From NCBI GenBank assembly GCA_958450365.1, contig CAUEEP010000577.1, positions 53,521 through 117,520 of the forward strand: a stretch of 64,000 bases of DNA, written 5' to 3'. The DNA is from Mesorhabditis belari (taxonomy: Eukaryota; Nematoda; Chromadorea; Rhabditida; Rhabditidae). The notes beneath the pieces are model-generated. The model saw nothing but the letters and a program-made list of their open reading frames with translations, did no database searches and was not told where the DNA came from. Position numbers and translations under genes: made by a program. Positions within the stretch are counted from its first letter, which is position 1. Each line of letters starts with the position of its first letter. Below, in pieces: positions 1 to 28,060 of this stretch.

Positions 1-1
1 C

Positions 2-3000
2 ATTGTTAACGCCGTTGGACCGGTGCGTTGTCGAAACTAAAGAAAGAAAAGTTAATCCTGGATATCACGTAATACAATAGCGATGAAATATTTTCGAAAT
101 ACAGCCTCTGCAAGTTAGTGTAGTGGATAGTGAGATTGGCTCGTAGTCTAAGGGTCGCTGGTTCGATTCCCCTGCTAGGAACATTCGTTGTTTTTCAAAA
201 TTCTAAAGCTTTTCGAGCAGTGTGCCTTCCAGAACTAAACTTAACAATGTCAGAAAGTCAAGATTGTAAAGTTTTGGCCGATTTTAAGCTATCATCTCTG
301 ATTACTCGCTGTCATGAGTGGTAAGGCTCTGTTTTTTTTTCTCCAAAACATTTATTGCCTCTAAAAATTGTCAAAATGTCAAAATTGAATGATAAAGTCG
401 AAATCCGCGTTGCTCTATTTATTTATAATATTTATTTTGGTGAAATTGAGGCTTATCAACATTTAGAAAAGGCAAAAAAGGCAAAAAAGGCAAAAAAAGA
501 CAAAAAAAGACAGAAAAAGACAGAAAAAGGCAAAGAAAAGACCAAAACGCCAAAGAAAAAAAAGGTAAAACCAGTTATCAGCAAGTGTCAATGGGCTCCA
601 TAGTGTCTTGTTGATTGGAGAAAATTTTCTAGGGAATCAATTTGGGGAAAGATATTAATTGGAGGAAAAGAAGTTAAGGGATCCACCGAAATTGGATTCT
701 GATCAGAAAATCGTTTAAATATTCATAATCAGAAGATTTGTCTTATCAAAGTTGTTAGGTATCAAATAAGCTCTTCAGCTCTTGTAAGCCTAGATCAAAC
801 CAGATCCAACCCTGGCTTCTAACTGTTCTTTGAACCAGGTCCACATGTCTTTTATGAGATTTAACAGTTAAATGAGCTTGCAGAAAGACGAACAGGTTTA
901 AGATTTGGTTAAAGCCGTTTAGAATCAGGTTCAGAGGCTGGAGACTTCTGGATTAGGAGAGATGTACTTGAGGATGATGGCTTAGAGATGATGGCTTAGA
1001 GATGATGGCTTAGAGATGATGGCTTAGAGATGATGGCTTAAGGATGATGTCTTAGTGATGATGGCTTAGAGATGATGGCTTAGAGATGATGGCTTAGAGA
1101 TGATGGCTTAGAGATGATGGCTTAGAGATGATGGCTTAGAGATGATGGCTTAGAGATGATGGCTTAGAGATGATGGCTTAGAGATGATGGCTTAGAGATG
1201 ATGGCTTAGAGGTGATGGCTTAGAGATGATGGCTTAGAGATGATGGCTTAGAGATGATGGCTTAGAGATGATGGCTTCGTGATGATATCTTAGTGACGAT
1301 ATCCTAGAGATGATGTCTTAGAGATAATGTCTTAGAGTTGATGTCCTAGAGATGATATCTTAGAAATGATGCCTTAGAGATGATGTCTTAAGGATGATAT
1401 CTTAGAGATGATGTTTCATTGCTCTAGCTCTTACGAGCTTCTTATTCTCTTTGGGAATAAATCAGACTAGCTGTCGGGAACTTCACCCATCAAATCAACT
1501 CTAAACTTTTCCCAACAAACCCAAGATGATTTTTCATTGACTCAATCCTTAGCTTTATCTCAGTTATAAAATAAGAAGACAGCCCACCTTTTCCCTTTTC
1601 CCTTTTCCCTTTTCCCTTTTCAACTGTCATTTTCAAAAAAATATTCTCTGATTTCTTCAATTTTCAGTGATCAGATTGGCGTTTTTAATCAGCTGATCAA
1701 AAAAAGGAAAACGATTGACGGGTTGATAAGGAAATTGGATTGATTGGGTTTAGAAGGGGGAAATTGCTGCATGGAGAAATGGGATTGGGAAATGGAAATG
1801 GGCAAGAAGAGTTAGCGCAAAAGTGCGCGGGAAAGATAAACAGAAATTTTGTAAACTGTAGCTTCTAGACATTTTTCTGCGTTCTGTGTTCATTGAGTTT
1901 TCAAAAAAAGTGTTAAAACCTAAAGCCTTTTTTAGTATCGTCTTCATGGAGAGGCTGTGGTTAAAGCAGCTGTTGAAGAAGGAGCTTCACATGTCGATAT
2001 TTCAGGAGAACCGGCGGTTAGTTCTTGAAATACAGTGAATCAAGCTATCAAGCTAGATCTTGATCAGCTAGATTAGCTAGATCTTGATCAGCTAGATCTT
2101 GATCAGCTTGATCTTGATCAGCTTGATCTTGATCAGCTAGATCAGCTAGTTCAGCTAGATCTTGATCAGCGTGATCAGGTAGATCTTGATCAGCTAGATC
2201 AGCTTGATCAGCTAGATCAGCTTGATCAGCTAACATCAGCTAACGTAAATCAATTGTAAATCAATTACAAATCAACTAAATCGTTTAAATTTAAATTTCA
2301 GTTTCTCGAGAAGATGCAGATGAAATATGGTGAACTTGCAAAGGAAAAAGGCGTCTATGTGGTTGGCGCATGCGGATGGGATTCAATTCCAGCTGATTTA
2401 GGAGTCAACTACTTAAAGGTTCTTTGTAAAGCCTGTAACTCAAGCGAATCTTCTTCAGAAACATTTCCCTGGTGATCTCAATCATGTCGAGACCTTTGTC
2501 CAACTATTGACTGGTCCAGCGGTGAGTAAATTGAGCCAATCAAAAGCTCTCGCTCTAAACAAAGCAAATTGACTTATTTTCGGAACTCCCCGTTAGCTAA
2601 AGACCAAAAAAAAGCGAGAATTTGGCTGCGCCCGGGATCGAACCCAGGCCCCAGGTCTTAGGCGCTCGCCTCATAACTGCCCTCGTTACCCACTGCGCCA
2701 TGAGGTCAACGTTGGGTATTTGAACCGGAAATTTCACCAAAACCTCTTGTGACATCCAGTTTCCCCAAAAACAAAGTAAGTTTGACTTAAATCAAAAGAT
2801 TTCAGGTTGAAAACGAGGCAAAGTTGTGATTTTTTGAGAAAATGATAGGAAATGACAAGCAATTGTCAGCTACAAAATATTCAAACAAGACAAACCTTTT
2901 GTAAAAGCTAAAGGCTTAAAAAGGCAAAAAAAAGCGAGAATTTGGCTGCGCCCGGGATCGAACCCTGACCCCAGGCCCCAGGCGTTCGCCTCATAACCGC

Positions 3001-5217
3001 CCTCGTTACCCACTGCGCCATGAGGTCAACGTTGGGTATTTGAACCGGAAATTTCACCAAAATCTCTTGTGACATCCAGATTCTCCAAAACCTCAATCAT
3101 ATCGAGAGCTTTGTCCAACTATTGACTAGTTCAGTGAGTAAAACTAAATTGAGCCAATCAAAAGCTCTTGCATTTAAAATGCATTCCAGCATTTGATAAA
3201 AATTTCTAATTCAGGGTTATTCTTTCAACGCTGGCACCTATCAAACGCTCGTATTAGGCATCTCGTCAGTCATGAGTGACAAGTTGGGACAAGTAAGGCA
3301 ATTAAAGAAAGGCAATTAAAGAAATCAATGCTGTCACATCCAATTTAATCATTGATAAGAGAAATTGAGCACTATTTCTTTAGATTCGTCGTCAGATCAT
3401 GCCTGAGAAGATCCCTCGATCAGCTATCCGACCGCCAAAGCGGTTTTTTTAACGTTTCTCTTTCGTAAAATTCGATTTTTAGGGGTAAACTCTGGCAAAT
3501 CGATGCCGGGGAGTTGAACGGTGGCTGGGCTTTACCATTTATGGGCTCTGATAAGTCGATTGTTCAACGTTCACAGTATTATCAATATGTCGAAAAACAG
3601 GAAAGACCAGTGAGTGGAAACAAGAATTTTAATCACCCAGACATCATCCTTAAGACATCATCTCTAAGCCATCATCCTTAAGCCATCATCACTAAGACAT
3701 CATCCTTAAGACATCATCTCTAAGACATCATCTCTAAGCCATCATCCTTAAGCCATCATCACTAAGACATCATCCTTAAGACATCATCTCTAAGACATCA
3801 TCTCTAAGCCATCATCCTTAAGACATCATCACTAAGACATCATCCTTAAGACATCATCACTAAGACATCATCCTTAAGACATCATCACCAAGAATTGGAA
3901 GGCATATTGAAAGATAAAAAAAGAGAAATCCTTTGTTTCAACTGATTTAACTGATCTAAGTGAATCTAAATCTTCCAGGTGGCCATTGAAACCTATATTC
4001 GGATTGGTTCACTTCTTTGGGCCGTTTTGTTAGTTGTTTGGGTGTCGATTTTCTCGCTTTTCTGTATGTGGACTCCGACAAGACGTTTCTTACAGAAATA
4101 CCCGGATCTATGCAGTTTTAACATGTTTAAGGTGAGTGAAAAGTTAGGGTCTACCCCAAAACAGCGCCGACCAAAACAGCGGCGCCAAAACAGCGCCTGT
4201 ACGGCGTACGTTGTACAGGCGCTGTTTTGGCGGCGCTGTTTTAATTGGCGCTGTTTTGCCGGGGCGCGGTTTTAATCCGTTAGGTTAGGTTAGGTAAAAC
4301 AAGAGAGTCTGTACGCCGTACGCCGTACAGGCTCTGTTTTGAGCGTTTTTTCATTGGCGCTGTTTTAATTGGCGCTATTTTGAGTGGCGCTGTTTTAATC
4401 GGCGCTGTTTAGACCCAAAAGTTATAAACATTTAGGCTATAATCTTTTAGATTAATCAAAATTTGAAAAATTTGAAAAATTGACTCTTTTCAGAACGCTG
4501 GCCCGACTCAAGAGCAAATGGAACAAGCTGGTTTTATCTATTGGTTTATTGGAAGCGGATATAGTGAGCGGAAAAGCCTAAACGAACAACACCAGGGACA
4601 ACCGGATAAAAGAGTCAGTCAGTTCGTTGTTGAGTTAATTCTTGAGCTCAACCTCAGCATTCTTCAACACTTAGCCTAGCTAAAGTTTGTCTAAATCTTG
4701 AATCAAATGGGAAACAGTTGCCTAAACAATCTCAAACTCTTTCCATTCCATTAAAATCCATTTCATCAGGTGGTGGTATCTTGCCGCGGGCCTGACGCTG
4801 GCTACATAGCTACTTCGGCAATGGTCATGTCCTCAGCCCTCGCTATCATCAACGACAAAAAAACTTTACCGAAAAAGTAATTTTTAACCATTGAAAAGCC
4901 TTCAACGCCATCCAGAATAATCAAAAAAAAAAAAATCAAAAATCCCTCAACATTTCAGCGGCGGCGTCTACACAACCGCCTCCGCTTTCGCTGACACAAA
5001 AATCTACGAGTATTTGCGCGATTTTGGCGTCACTTTCCAAGTAATTGATTTATTTTCGGAAATCAGGAACACCCAGTTAGCTAAAGGCCAAAAAAGCGAG
5101 AATTTGGCTGCAGCCGGGATCGAACCCAGGCCCCAGACCCCAGGCGTTCGTCTCATAACCGCTCTCGTTACCCACTGCGCCATGAGGTCGAGTTGGGTAT
5201 TTGAACCGGAAATTTGA
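2..5217 (+). CDS. Saccharopine dehydrogenase-like oxidoreductase (SCCPDH family), 5' end outside the window
   Basis: Eleven exons are visible: 2-22, 1936-2016, 2302-2418, 2459-2521, 3215-3292, 3384-3442, 3483-3609, 3979-4131, 4494-4613, 4770-4876 and 4959-5040 or 4959-5217. All have GT and AG borders and consistent phase. The protein runs from IVNAVGP through HVDISGEPA, VVGACGWDSIPADLGVNYL, ALPFMGSDKSIVQRSQ, a hydrophobic segment in the 3979 exon (IGSLLWAVLLVVWVSIFSLF), RGPDAGYIATSAMVMS and GGVYTTASAFADT. This matches the order of SCCPDH proteins, whose N-terminal Rossmann fold would lie upstream of base 1. SCCPDH proteins are membrane or lipid-droplet associated; their substrate is not settled, and true lysine-pathway activity should not be assumed. 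The end is uncertain: either a donor at 5041 (GTAATT) leads to an unseen exon, or the frame reads through an inserted SINE to a stop at 5215-5217. The family identification is firm; the C-terminus is not. Confidence 0.85.
105..181 (+). other. Degenerate tRNA-like segment (A box and B box)
   Basis: TAGTGTAGTGGATAGTG resembles a pol III A box, and CTGGTTCGATTCCCC, about 45 bp on, resembles a B box. The 5' and 3' ends do not form a convincing acceptor stem. I take it as a tRNA relic or SINE head, not a working tRNA. Confidence 0.4.
960..1410 (+). repeat. 14-bp minisatellite, unit GATGATGGCTTAGA
   Basis: About thirty tandem copies. The centre is nearly perfect and copies degrade towards the right edge (GATGATATCTTAGA variants). 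The same 14-mer recurs in opposite orientation at 3640-3890 in another intron of this gene. Confidence 0.9.
2040..2240 (+). repeat. Minisatellite built on GATCAGCTAGATCTT
   Basis: Imperfect units of 6-15 bp mixing GATCAGCTA, GATCTT and GATCAGCTT. It fills the intron between the exons ending at 2016 and starting at 2302. Confidence 0.85.
2571..3083 (-). mobile_element. tRNA-derived SINE, tandem dimer
   Basis: Two copies about 320 bp apart. Read on the minus strand, each carries GACCTCATGGCGCAGTGGGT (A box) and GGGTTCGATCCCGG (B box), at 2629-2706 and 2948-3026. Each tRNA-like head is next to TTGTGACATCCAG, followed by a shared AT-rich body (TTCAGGTTGAAAACGAGGC, then CAAACAAGACAAACC). The head best resembles eukaryotic tRNA-Trp (GACCTCGTGGCGCA); that identity is inferred. 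The dimer lies in the intron after the exon ending at 2521. Confidence 0.8.
3084..3172 (+). pseudogene. Duplicated, decayed copy of the 2459-2521 exon and its donor
   Basis: CTCAATCATATCGAGAGC and the bases that follow repeat the exon at 2471-2521 and about 45 bp of the following intron, with several substitutions. The start of the exon and its acceptor are missing, and the Gly-Pro-Ala end is altered. The SINE dimer lies between the two copies, so a tandem duplication of about 610 bp around or with the SINEs is likely. It could act as a cryptic exon, but no good acceptor is visible. Confidence 0.65.
3640..3892 (-). repeat. 14-bp minisatellite, inverted relative to 960-1410
   Basis: Units are TAAGCCATCATCTC, TAAGACATCATCCT and TAAGACATCATCAC. 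The reverse complement of the first is GAGATGATGGCTTA, the same unit as the array at 960-1410. It fills the intron between the exons ending at 3609 and starting at 3979. Confidence 0.9.
4150..4410. repeat. Palindromic repeat of GGCGCTGTTTTG
   Basis: Several copies of CAAAACAGCGCC and its complement face each other around GTACGGCGTACGTTGTAC-like spacers, so strong hairpins are possible, the clearest at 4187-4238. It is GC-rich compared with its surroundings and lies in the intron between the exons at 4131 and 4494. Confidence 0.8.
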
Positions 5218-5640
5218 CCAAAACCTCTTGTGACATCCAGATTCCTCAAAAACAAAGTCATTTTTGACTTAAATCAAAAGATTTTAGGTTGAAAACGAGG
5301 CAAAGTTGTGATTTTTTGAAGAAAATGATAGGAAATGACAAGCAATTGTCAGCTACAAGATATTCAAACAAGACAAACCTTTTGTAAAAGTTAAAGGCTT
5401 AAAGGGGCAAAAGAAAACAAAAATTTGACCGCTTCCGGGATCGAACCCAGACCCCAGACCCCAGGCGTTCGCCTCATAACCACGCTCGTTACCCACTGTG
5501 CCATGAGGTCGAGTTAGGTATTTGAACCGGAAATTTCACCAAAATCTCTTGTGACATCCAGATTCCTCAAAAACAAAGCAATTTTGACTTAAATCAAAAG
5601 GTTTCAGGTTGAAAACGAGGCAAAGTTGTGATTTTTTTGA
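5041..5640 (-). mobile_element. tRNA-derived SINE dimer at the 3' end of the SCCPDH-like gene
   Basis: Same family and orientation as the 2.6-3.1 kb dimer. The tRNA-like heads are at 5109-5190 and 5431-5510, about 321 bp apart, each followed by TTGTGACATCCAG (5231-5240 and 5552-5561). The left edge of the first copy (TTGATTTATTTTCGG) begins four bases after the possible donor at 5041. Confidence 0.8.
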
Positions 5641-6145
5641 AGGAAACGATAGGAAATCGAAAGGAATTTCACTTTTTTGTCTTAAAATCTTAAAATTCTT
5701 AAAATCGTTTTCTCTATCAAATTTTAGTTGATTTTTATTGAAAATTTCGCTTATTTTTTGAGTCTTGTTGATAAAAAAATGCAAAATTTACATTAATTAA
5801 AAAGCGTTTAATTTTATTAACACTTTGCGAAAATGCACTCAAAAATTGCAAATACATAAAAAATGTAAAATTTTTGAAAAAAAAGACATAATTGGCACCA
5901 TTTGACAACTGAAAAAAAGCAAAAAAAAAGCAAAAAAAAGCAAAAAAAAGATGAAAAATACGAAAATATCACATAAAATTTTTTTGAAAATTTACATAAA
6001 TTTTGGCGAGGAAAAAATGAATGGACCGGGTGTTTTATTCAAATTTTTTAAAGAAAATTGCGAATATTTTGAAAGAAAAAAGCTTTTAGATACACTACTG
6101 GACAATGAAATATCGTATTTGAAAAAAAGGATCGTCACTTTCGCG

Positions 6146-6311
6146 CGCCTAGATCTAGAGCTGTTAGATCTAGAGCGGCTAGATCTAGAGGGGCTAGATC
6201 TAGAGGGGCTAGATCTAGAGCTGTTAGATCTAGAGCTGTTAGATCTAGAGCTGTTAGATCTAGAGCTGTTAGATCTAGATTCATTAGATCTAGAGCTGTT
6301 AGATCTAGAGC
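6146..6311 (+). repeat. 15-bp minisatellite, unit TTAGATCTAGAGCTG
   Basis: About eleven copies. The unit contains the palindrome AGATCT and the 15-bp length keeps frames open, giving long but low-complexity reading frames on both strands that I do not regard as genes. Confidence 0.85.
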
Positions 6312-6487
6312 CTCTATTTGTTTCTTGAAAACTGACTGAATTGTGGCTGAATTTCTCGTACGTACAGCACTGGACAATGAAATATGATATTTGAATATTT
6401 TGAAAGACAAAACATTTTAGATAAATATTGATAGATTTTCAGTAAAAAAATTTGATAATAAACAAAAGTAAAAAAAATTTTTTTTAC

Positions 6488-6555
6488 CAGACGGAATCGA
6501 ACCACGACCCCCAGATCGGCAATCTTAACTCTTACCCACTGGACTATAGATGAAA
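6488..6555 (-). other. tRNA-like segment with A and B boxes
   Basis: On the minus strand TAGTCCAGTGGGTAAGAG (A box) and GTGGTTCGATTCCGTC (B box) are about 30 bp apart. A half copy of the A-box end (CCACTGGACTATA) recurs near 24715. No full cloverleaf is evident. Confidence 0.4.
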
Positions 6556-6747
6556 TCATTTTGGGACTTAAAAATATAGATCTAATGGATGTTGTGCGTT
6601 CCAGGATGTACAAAGAGCCAAAAATTGGAGTATTTGTGATGATTCAATAGCTTAAAATCAGCTCAAATTCAAATCGTGACTTGTTTTTTTCAAAATTTTA
6701 CAAAATTCAGTAGCTAGATATTGGGAAATCATCTGTGCATTCCAGAA

Positions 6748-23357
<16,610 letters not shown>

Positions 23358-24067
23358 GGCGGCTGCCTAGAATCGGGAAATTTTAGATTTTAAATGATTA
23401 AATGCGAATCCTGGAACGCACAGCATAAAATAAAAACTTTAGAAAAGCTGGTTTACAAAGAAAATAAAAAGTCGAATTTGTGAATCTGGATAAGAAAAAT
23501 TTCTAAAATTCACTTATTTCTAATTTCCTCAAAACTTGTTTCCAATAGTCTAGATGGCCTTGCTGCCTTCCAGAATGGCTCTAATAACGGTTGGATGATG
23601 ATGTTCTCACACCTAGGCTCCATTTATTCACTCAGTCCTCGACATCCATTATCCATTATCTACCTCCCTTTTCAGAGCGGATCTCAAAAACGGTAATTAG
23701 CGTCGCTTAGTCGCGCCCTTCATGAAAAAGGGGATTATCCGGAAAATAACTAAAAGAAAAAAAGGAGAAATGAAAGGAAATGAGTACTACGAGATAACAT
23801 TATCCAAGTAGTGGACCTGGACACCCTGGATAATGAAAAATACGATAGCCAATTAGTTTTTTTCTACTCTTTAGCTCATGTGCACTCCAGTTTGAGCAAA
23901 AATAGGCAAAATTTTCAAAAATGCCCAAACGGGACCGACAAACGGCGCAGATCAAGATCAACGGCATTTATCGAAAAGTAGAACATCAAATTCCTATTTT
24001 AACCGTGCGCCCCATCTGGAGCACACGATACCTATTTAGACTTTGAGAAATAAAATCCAGTGAATTT

Positions 24068-24531
24068 TAGCATAAAGAGTAGAGTAAAGAGTAGAGTAAA
24101 GAGTAGAGTAAAGAGTAGAGTAAAGAGTAGAGTAAAGAGTAGAGTAAAGAGTAGAGTAAAGAGTAGAGTAAAGAGTAGAGTAAAGAGTAGAGTAAAGAGT
24201 AGAGTAAAGAGTAGAGTAAAGAGTAGAGTAAAGAGTAGAGTAAAGAGTAGAGTAAAGAGTAGAGTAAAGAGTAGAGTAAAGAGTAGAGTAAAGAGTAGAG
24301 TAAAGAGTAGAGTAAAGAGTAGAGTAAAGAGTAGAGTAAAGAGTAGAGTAAAGAGTAGAGTAAAGAGTAGAGTAAAGAGTAGAGTAAAGAGTAGAGTAAA
24401 GAGTAGAGTAAAGAGTAGAGTAAAGAGTAGAGTAAAGAGTAGAGTAAAGAGTAGAGTAAAGAGTAGAGTAAAGAGTAGAGTAAAGAGTAGAGTAAAGAGT
24501 AGAGTAAAGAGTAGCGTAAAGAGTAGCGACT
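24068..24531 (+). repeat. Near-perfect 12-bp satellite, unit AGAGTAGAGTAA
   Basis: About 38 essentially identical copies; only the last few change (GTAGCG). It is the most homogeneous array in the window. It is open as (Arg-Val-Lys-Ser)n because 12 is divisible by 3; this is not a gene. Confidence 0.95.
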
Positions 24532-25186
24532 TGTAGTTATAGTAAGTTTTTAGCTAAAAGCGGTAAGCTGTAGCTAAAAATGAAAAAAAAAGCGGTAAGC
24601 TGTAAATTTTTGATTAATCTCACTTTTGGAATCTGTGCGCGAAAGACGAAAAAAAAAGTAATTACTAATTTTCTCGACTCTTTTTTTTTGTCTTTTAAGA
24701 CTTTTTTCCTATTGACCACTGGACTATAAGAAATGGGCACACCAATTTCTCCCCGATTTTCCATCGAAATTAGTTTCTTCGAGCTGCGTGAGCTCCAGAA
24801 TAATGAGTTTTTCCGGAGAAAAATTTCAGCCATTTAAATTTTTCCCCTTTTTTTAATGCCAAAGCTGAGCGGATTTTTTTTCCCGGAAAAGTGATTTATT
24901 CAAAAATTTATCTTATTAAATATTCAAATTGCCTTCCAGGATTTGATAATTTTCGCTTTTAATGTCAAAATTGTGAAAGCTGAGCCGTAAAAAGAGCCAG
25001 TCCTCTTTCATCGGCAAACTAATAATTTTCTTTAGAGAGTGAAGGGGTTTTTGGTATTGGAGGATGGGCTCAATGGCTTTTGGGATGGCTTTTGGTGTGG
25101 CTTTTGGTGTGGGTGGTGGGTGAAAGGGTTTTAGTCAGCGGGGGTCTCAATAGCCTTTCCACACCCCGAGGCTGGACCCTTAATGA

Positions 25187-25570
25187 GAAATTAGATGACC
25201 CACCCACATTTCACCAATCCTCAACCCTAAACCACCCGAATCGCTTCAGTGCGCTCCAGAATAATCATCCAGTGAAAGAAAACCGAATTCGTCTATGGAT
25301 TTCACGTTTTTAGACGCTCAACTCTTGCTTCACTTTGGGACTGGTTGATTTTCTACGGAATTTCCTACAATGATAACAATTTTTTTTTGCTAAATGGCTT
25401 TTCTGGAGTGCAAAAGGCTGAATGAGTGATGAAAATGAAAACAATTTTGAAATTTGACACTCAATTTTTCACTCAAGCTAAGGACTGCCTCATTTTCTCA
25501 GCGGATTCAGCTCTTCTCCAAAATCGAGCCGCCAAATTTTCTTTGATGGGTCTCAGGAAAGCTTTTTTTT
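25187..25570 (+). repeat. Segmental duplication, copy 1 (partner 29989-30360)
   Basis: About 375 bp from GATGACC and ACATTTCA through GGGTCTCAGGAAAGCTTTTTTT recurs in the same orientation 4.8 kb downstream with a few per cent differences. It carries two lattice motifs 153 bp apart (25250, 25403), a spacing kept in the other copy (30047, 30200). Confidence 0.9.
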
Positions 25571-25831
25571 TGTTTAAAGAAAAGAAAAAAAAGTGGATGA
25601 AAATTTTTCGATTTTCTTTTCGGAGCCTAGCTTCTGGAGAGAAGTCGAGAAAAAAATGGGAAGAGAGGAAATGGGAAAATGAAATTACTCCTTGAACAGA
25701 GTCAAAAAGCGAAAAAAAAGGAGCTATGGATGGGTTTTGGTTCAAAATTCAATAAAAACCGAGGATTTTGACTATTCTTGTAGTGCTGAGATGAGAATGA
25801 GTATAAATCTCGATTTACGAAGGGTAAAAGG

Positions 25832-26118
25832 CAAAAATTTCTGCTTGATTTCTATATCCTGGATGTCACAGAGCAAGCTGGGTTAAGAGTTTTGCTCCAA
25901 ATTTCTCTCCAGAAGCTAGGTTTCTGGAGAGAAAAGAAAATCGAAAACATCGTTGATATAGGCAAAACTCTTAACCCAGCTTACTCTGTGACATCCAGGA
26001 TATAGAAATCAAGCAGAAATCTCGGTTTTACGAAGGGTAAAACCCAAGAATTTCTGCTTGATTTCTATATTCTGGATATCACAGAGTAAGCTGGGTTAAG
26101 AGTTTTGCTTCAGCTGGG
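25832..26118. repeat. Three-copy direct and inverted repeat around the lattice motif
   Basis: TTTCTGCTTGATTTCTATAT plus the motif and AAGCTGGGTTAAGAG occurs direct at about 25840-25890, inverted at 25960-26022 and direct again at 26051-26103. The outer copies can each pair with the middle one. Confidence 0.85.
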
Positions 26119-27039
26119 TTAAGAGAATTTTTGTAAATTGTAAAGATAGATTTTAGTAGTATATTCTTGTACTTTATATATCAAAAATAAGAATTTTTTT
26201 TTAGAAATTTACCTTTCTCGTCATGATGATTGGTGTTGGAGAGGGGGTGTAAAGCCCCCGGGTGGATAGATTTAAGGCCAGGGTGGCAAAAAATTTAGTA
26301 AATCGAAAAGGAGAAGTTAGGCGATCGATCGAATTGAGTAATTAGATAATTTGATTGTTTTTGGGGTAAAGAGATGTCTGAATAAGAGATGGGGTGCTCG
26401 ATTTGGAGAAAAGAGAAAAGGGAATGGTTGCGGTGGGAGGGAGAGGGGCAGAGAGGGGGCACGGGGGCGGGACTTGAGGCAAGCGGAAAAGGGGAGGAGA
26501 GAAGGCGACACCGATGAGGACTGCCCCCTTTCTCGGCACCATTTTCATGGCTCTTCGTTTCTGATGAATCACATCGTCAAATTGGAGCACAGCATAGATG
26601 ATGGCGCATTCGATATGGCAACACCGTTGATATAGACAAAAAGTGTTGAGGTTGCGAGGGAAATCGAGTTTGGTCAATTTTCTGTGCTCCAAGATCGTCT
26701 AATTTTCGAGTTGAATTTAAAAATCCCCCATCTGGAATGCACAAAAGAAGATGGATTTTAAAAAGCGTACATTTTTCGTTATTTTTCTCTGTAGTCTTCT
26801 CCGTTTTCTATATAAAATCGTTCCACCGACTTCTGCATTCAAAACTTGCAATAAATATTGAAAATATTCAATCATAAAGCTCAAATACCAAAAAGAAATC
26901 GTCACTTTTCAAAAATGAATCAAAAAAATGAGTGAAATTGGGAAAAAATAGACACAAAAATTGAAGCTAGTATTTCCAAAAACTGAATAGAGCTTTTTTG
27001 GAGCGAGTCCTCAACTTTCATAATCAATTTCATCAAGAA

Positions 27040-28060
27040 ATCTTCGATCTGGATGTCACAGGAACGTATGTGATCATTAAAAATCGAAAATGGTCACATT
27101 TTCTTGGCACTAATTTTGTTACCTCTCCTCCTCCTCTCTTCCCCCCGCCTTCCAAATGATGAATTGCCGACTTTGACAAAAACAAGCTCATCTGCTCATC
27201 TCTATGTGCAGGGTATGTTGAAACGTTCAAACGTTCGAACAATGAGTGCTTTGGTTGTTTAGTGATTGAAATTGAGTGTGGCTTTTGCTGTTCGTCTTGG
27301 CACGACCTAGATCGACTCTAGATAACCCTGGGCTACCAAATCTACCAAACTACTCGAATCCCAGCTAGATTTTAGAGCTGAATAGGGTTCGAAAGAGAAA
27401 GGTCATGATTCTAAAAACCTAGATTGAGTCTTTTTTTTGTGGCAAATTCTCGGGAAAGAAAAAATTAACGGGTTTGATTCATTGAGAACAATAAAAAGCC
27501 CAGGAATGGGTAAGTGATGTTGAATGATTAATAGACAAAAGGTGAAACATAAATAGGATTCTTTTGTTTTGAGTAGAATAGTTTTCTTGAGTTTTCTTGA
27601 AGCTTTGATTGAAAATTGAGTCACTAAGTTGACAATTGAATTAGTTTTCTGAAATAGGCGTCTCTTAGAAAAGGAATTTGTTGTGAAGGGTATGTTGATC
27701 TTGAAGAGTTGCTGCTCCTTGAATCTTTATCTTTGGCCTTTGACTTCTTGAACTTTTAGAAGTAAACAGGTATTGAAAGAGAAAGATTCCTTTCTTTCTA
27801 GTCTAGGGAAACTGGTCTAGAAGTTGAAGGTAATTCTTCGAAAACTGGATTGGGCGTTATTACAGCCGATTTTTCGACTTTCATAATCAATTTCATGAAG
27901 AAATCTTCGATCTGGATGTCACAGTAACGTATGCGATGATGAAAAATCGAAAATGGTCACATTTTCTTGGCACTAATTTTGTTACCTCTCCTCCTCTCTT
28001 CCCCCCGCCTTCCAAATGATGAATTTGACAAAAACAAGCTCATCTGCTCATCTCTATGTG
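27040..28060 (+). repeat. Left arm of a large inverted duplication
   Basis: About 1 kb matches the reverse complement of 31050-32180. It contains its own internal direct repeat: the CTTCGATCTGGATGTCAC to CTCATCTCTATGTG block occurs at 27043-27212 and 27906-28060. Confidence 0.9.

Larger units (their letters stand above)
23..1935 (+). other. Large intron of the SCCPDH-like gene
   Basis: This 1.9-kb intron separates the exon ending GGA CCG from the exon encoding YRLHGEAVV. It holds a degenerate tRNA-like segment (about 105-180), an A-rich AAAAAGGC/AAAAAGAC stretch (470-560), a 14-bp minisatellite (960-1410), a short run of CCCTTTT (1583-1620) and two lattice motifs (58-67 and 223-232). I see no coding sequence in it. 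Confidence 0.7.
5218..6747. other. Intergenic region between two convergent genes
   Basis: About 1.5 kb separates the stop at 5217 from the minus-strand stop at 6748. It contains the second SINE unit, a GCAAAAAAAA run (5915-5950), a 15-bp minisatellite (6146-6311), a tRNA-like segment (6488-6555) and lattice motifs at 6595 and 6736. I see no convincing gene. Confidence 0.6.

Noticed and set aside
105..181. Functional tRNA gene
   Set aside because: A and B box words are present but the acceptor stem does not pair.
24060..24536. 158-codon (Arg-Val-Lys-Ser)n open frame
   Set aside because: It is simply a 12-bp satellite, whose unit length keeps frames open; there are no flanking exons or domain.
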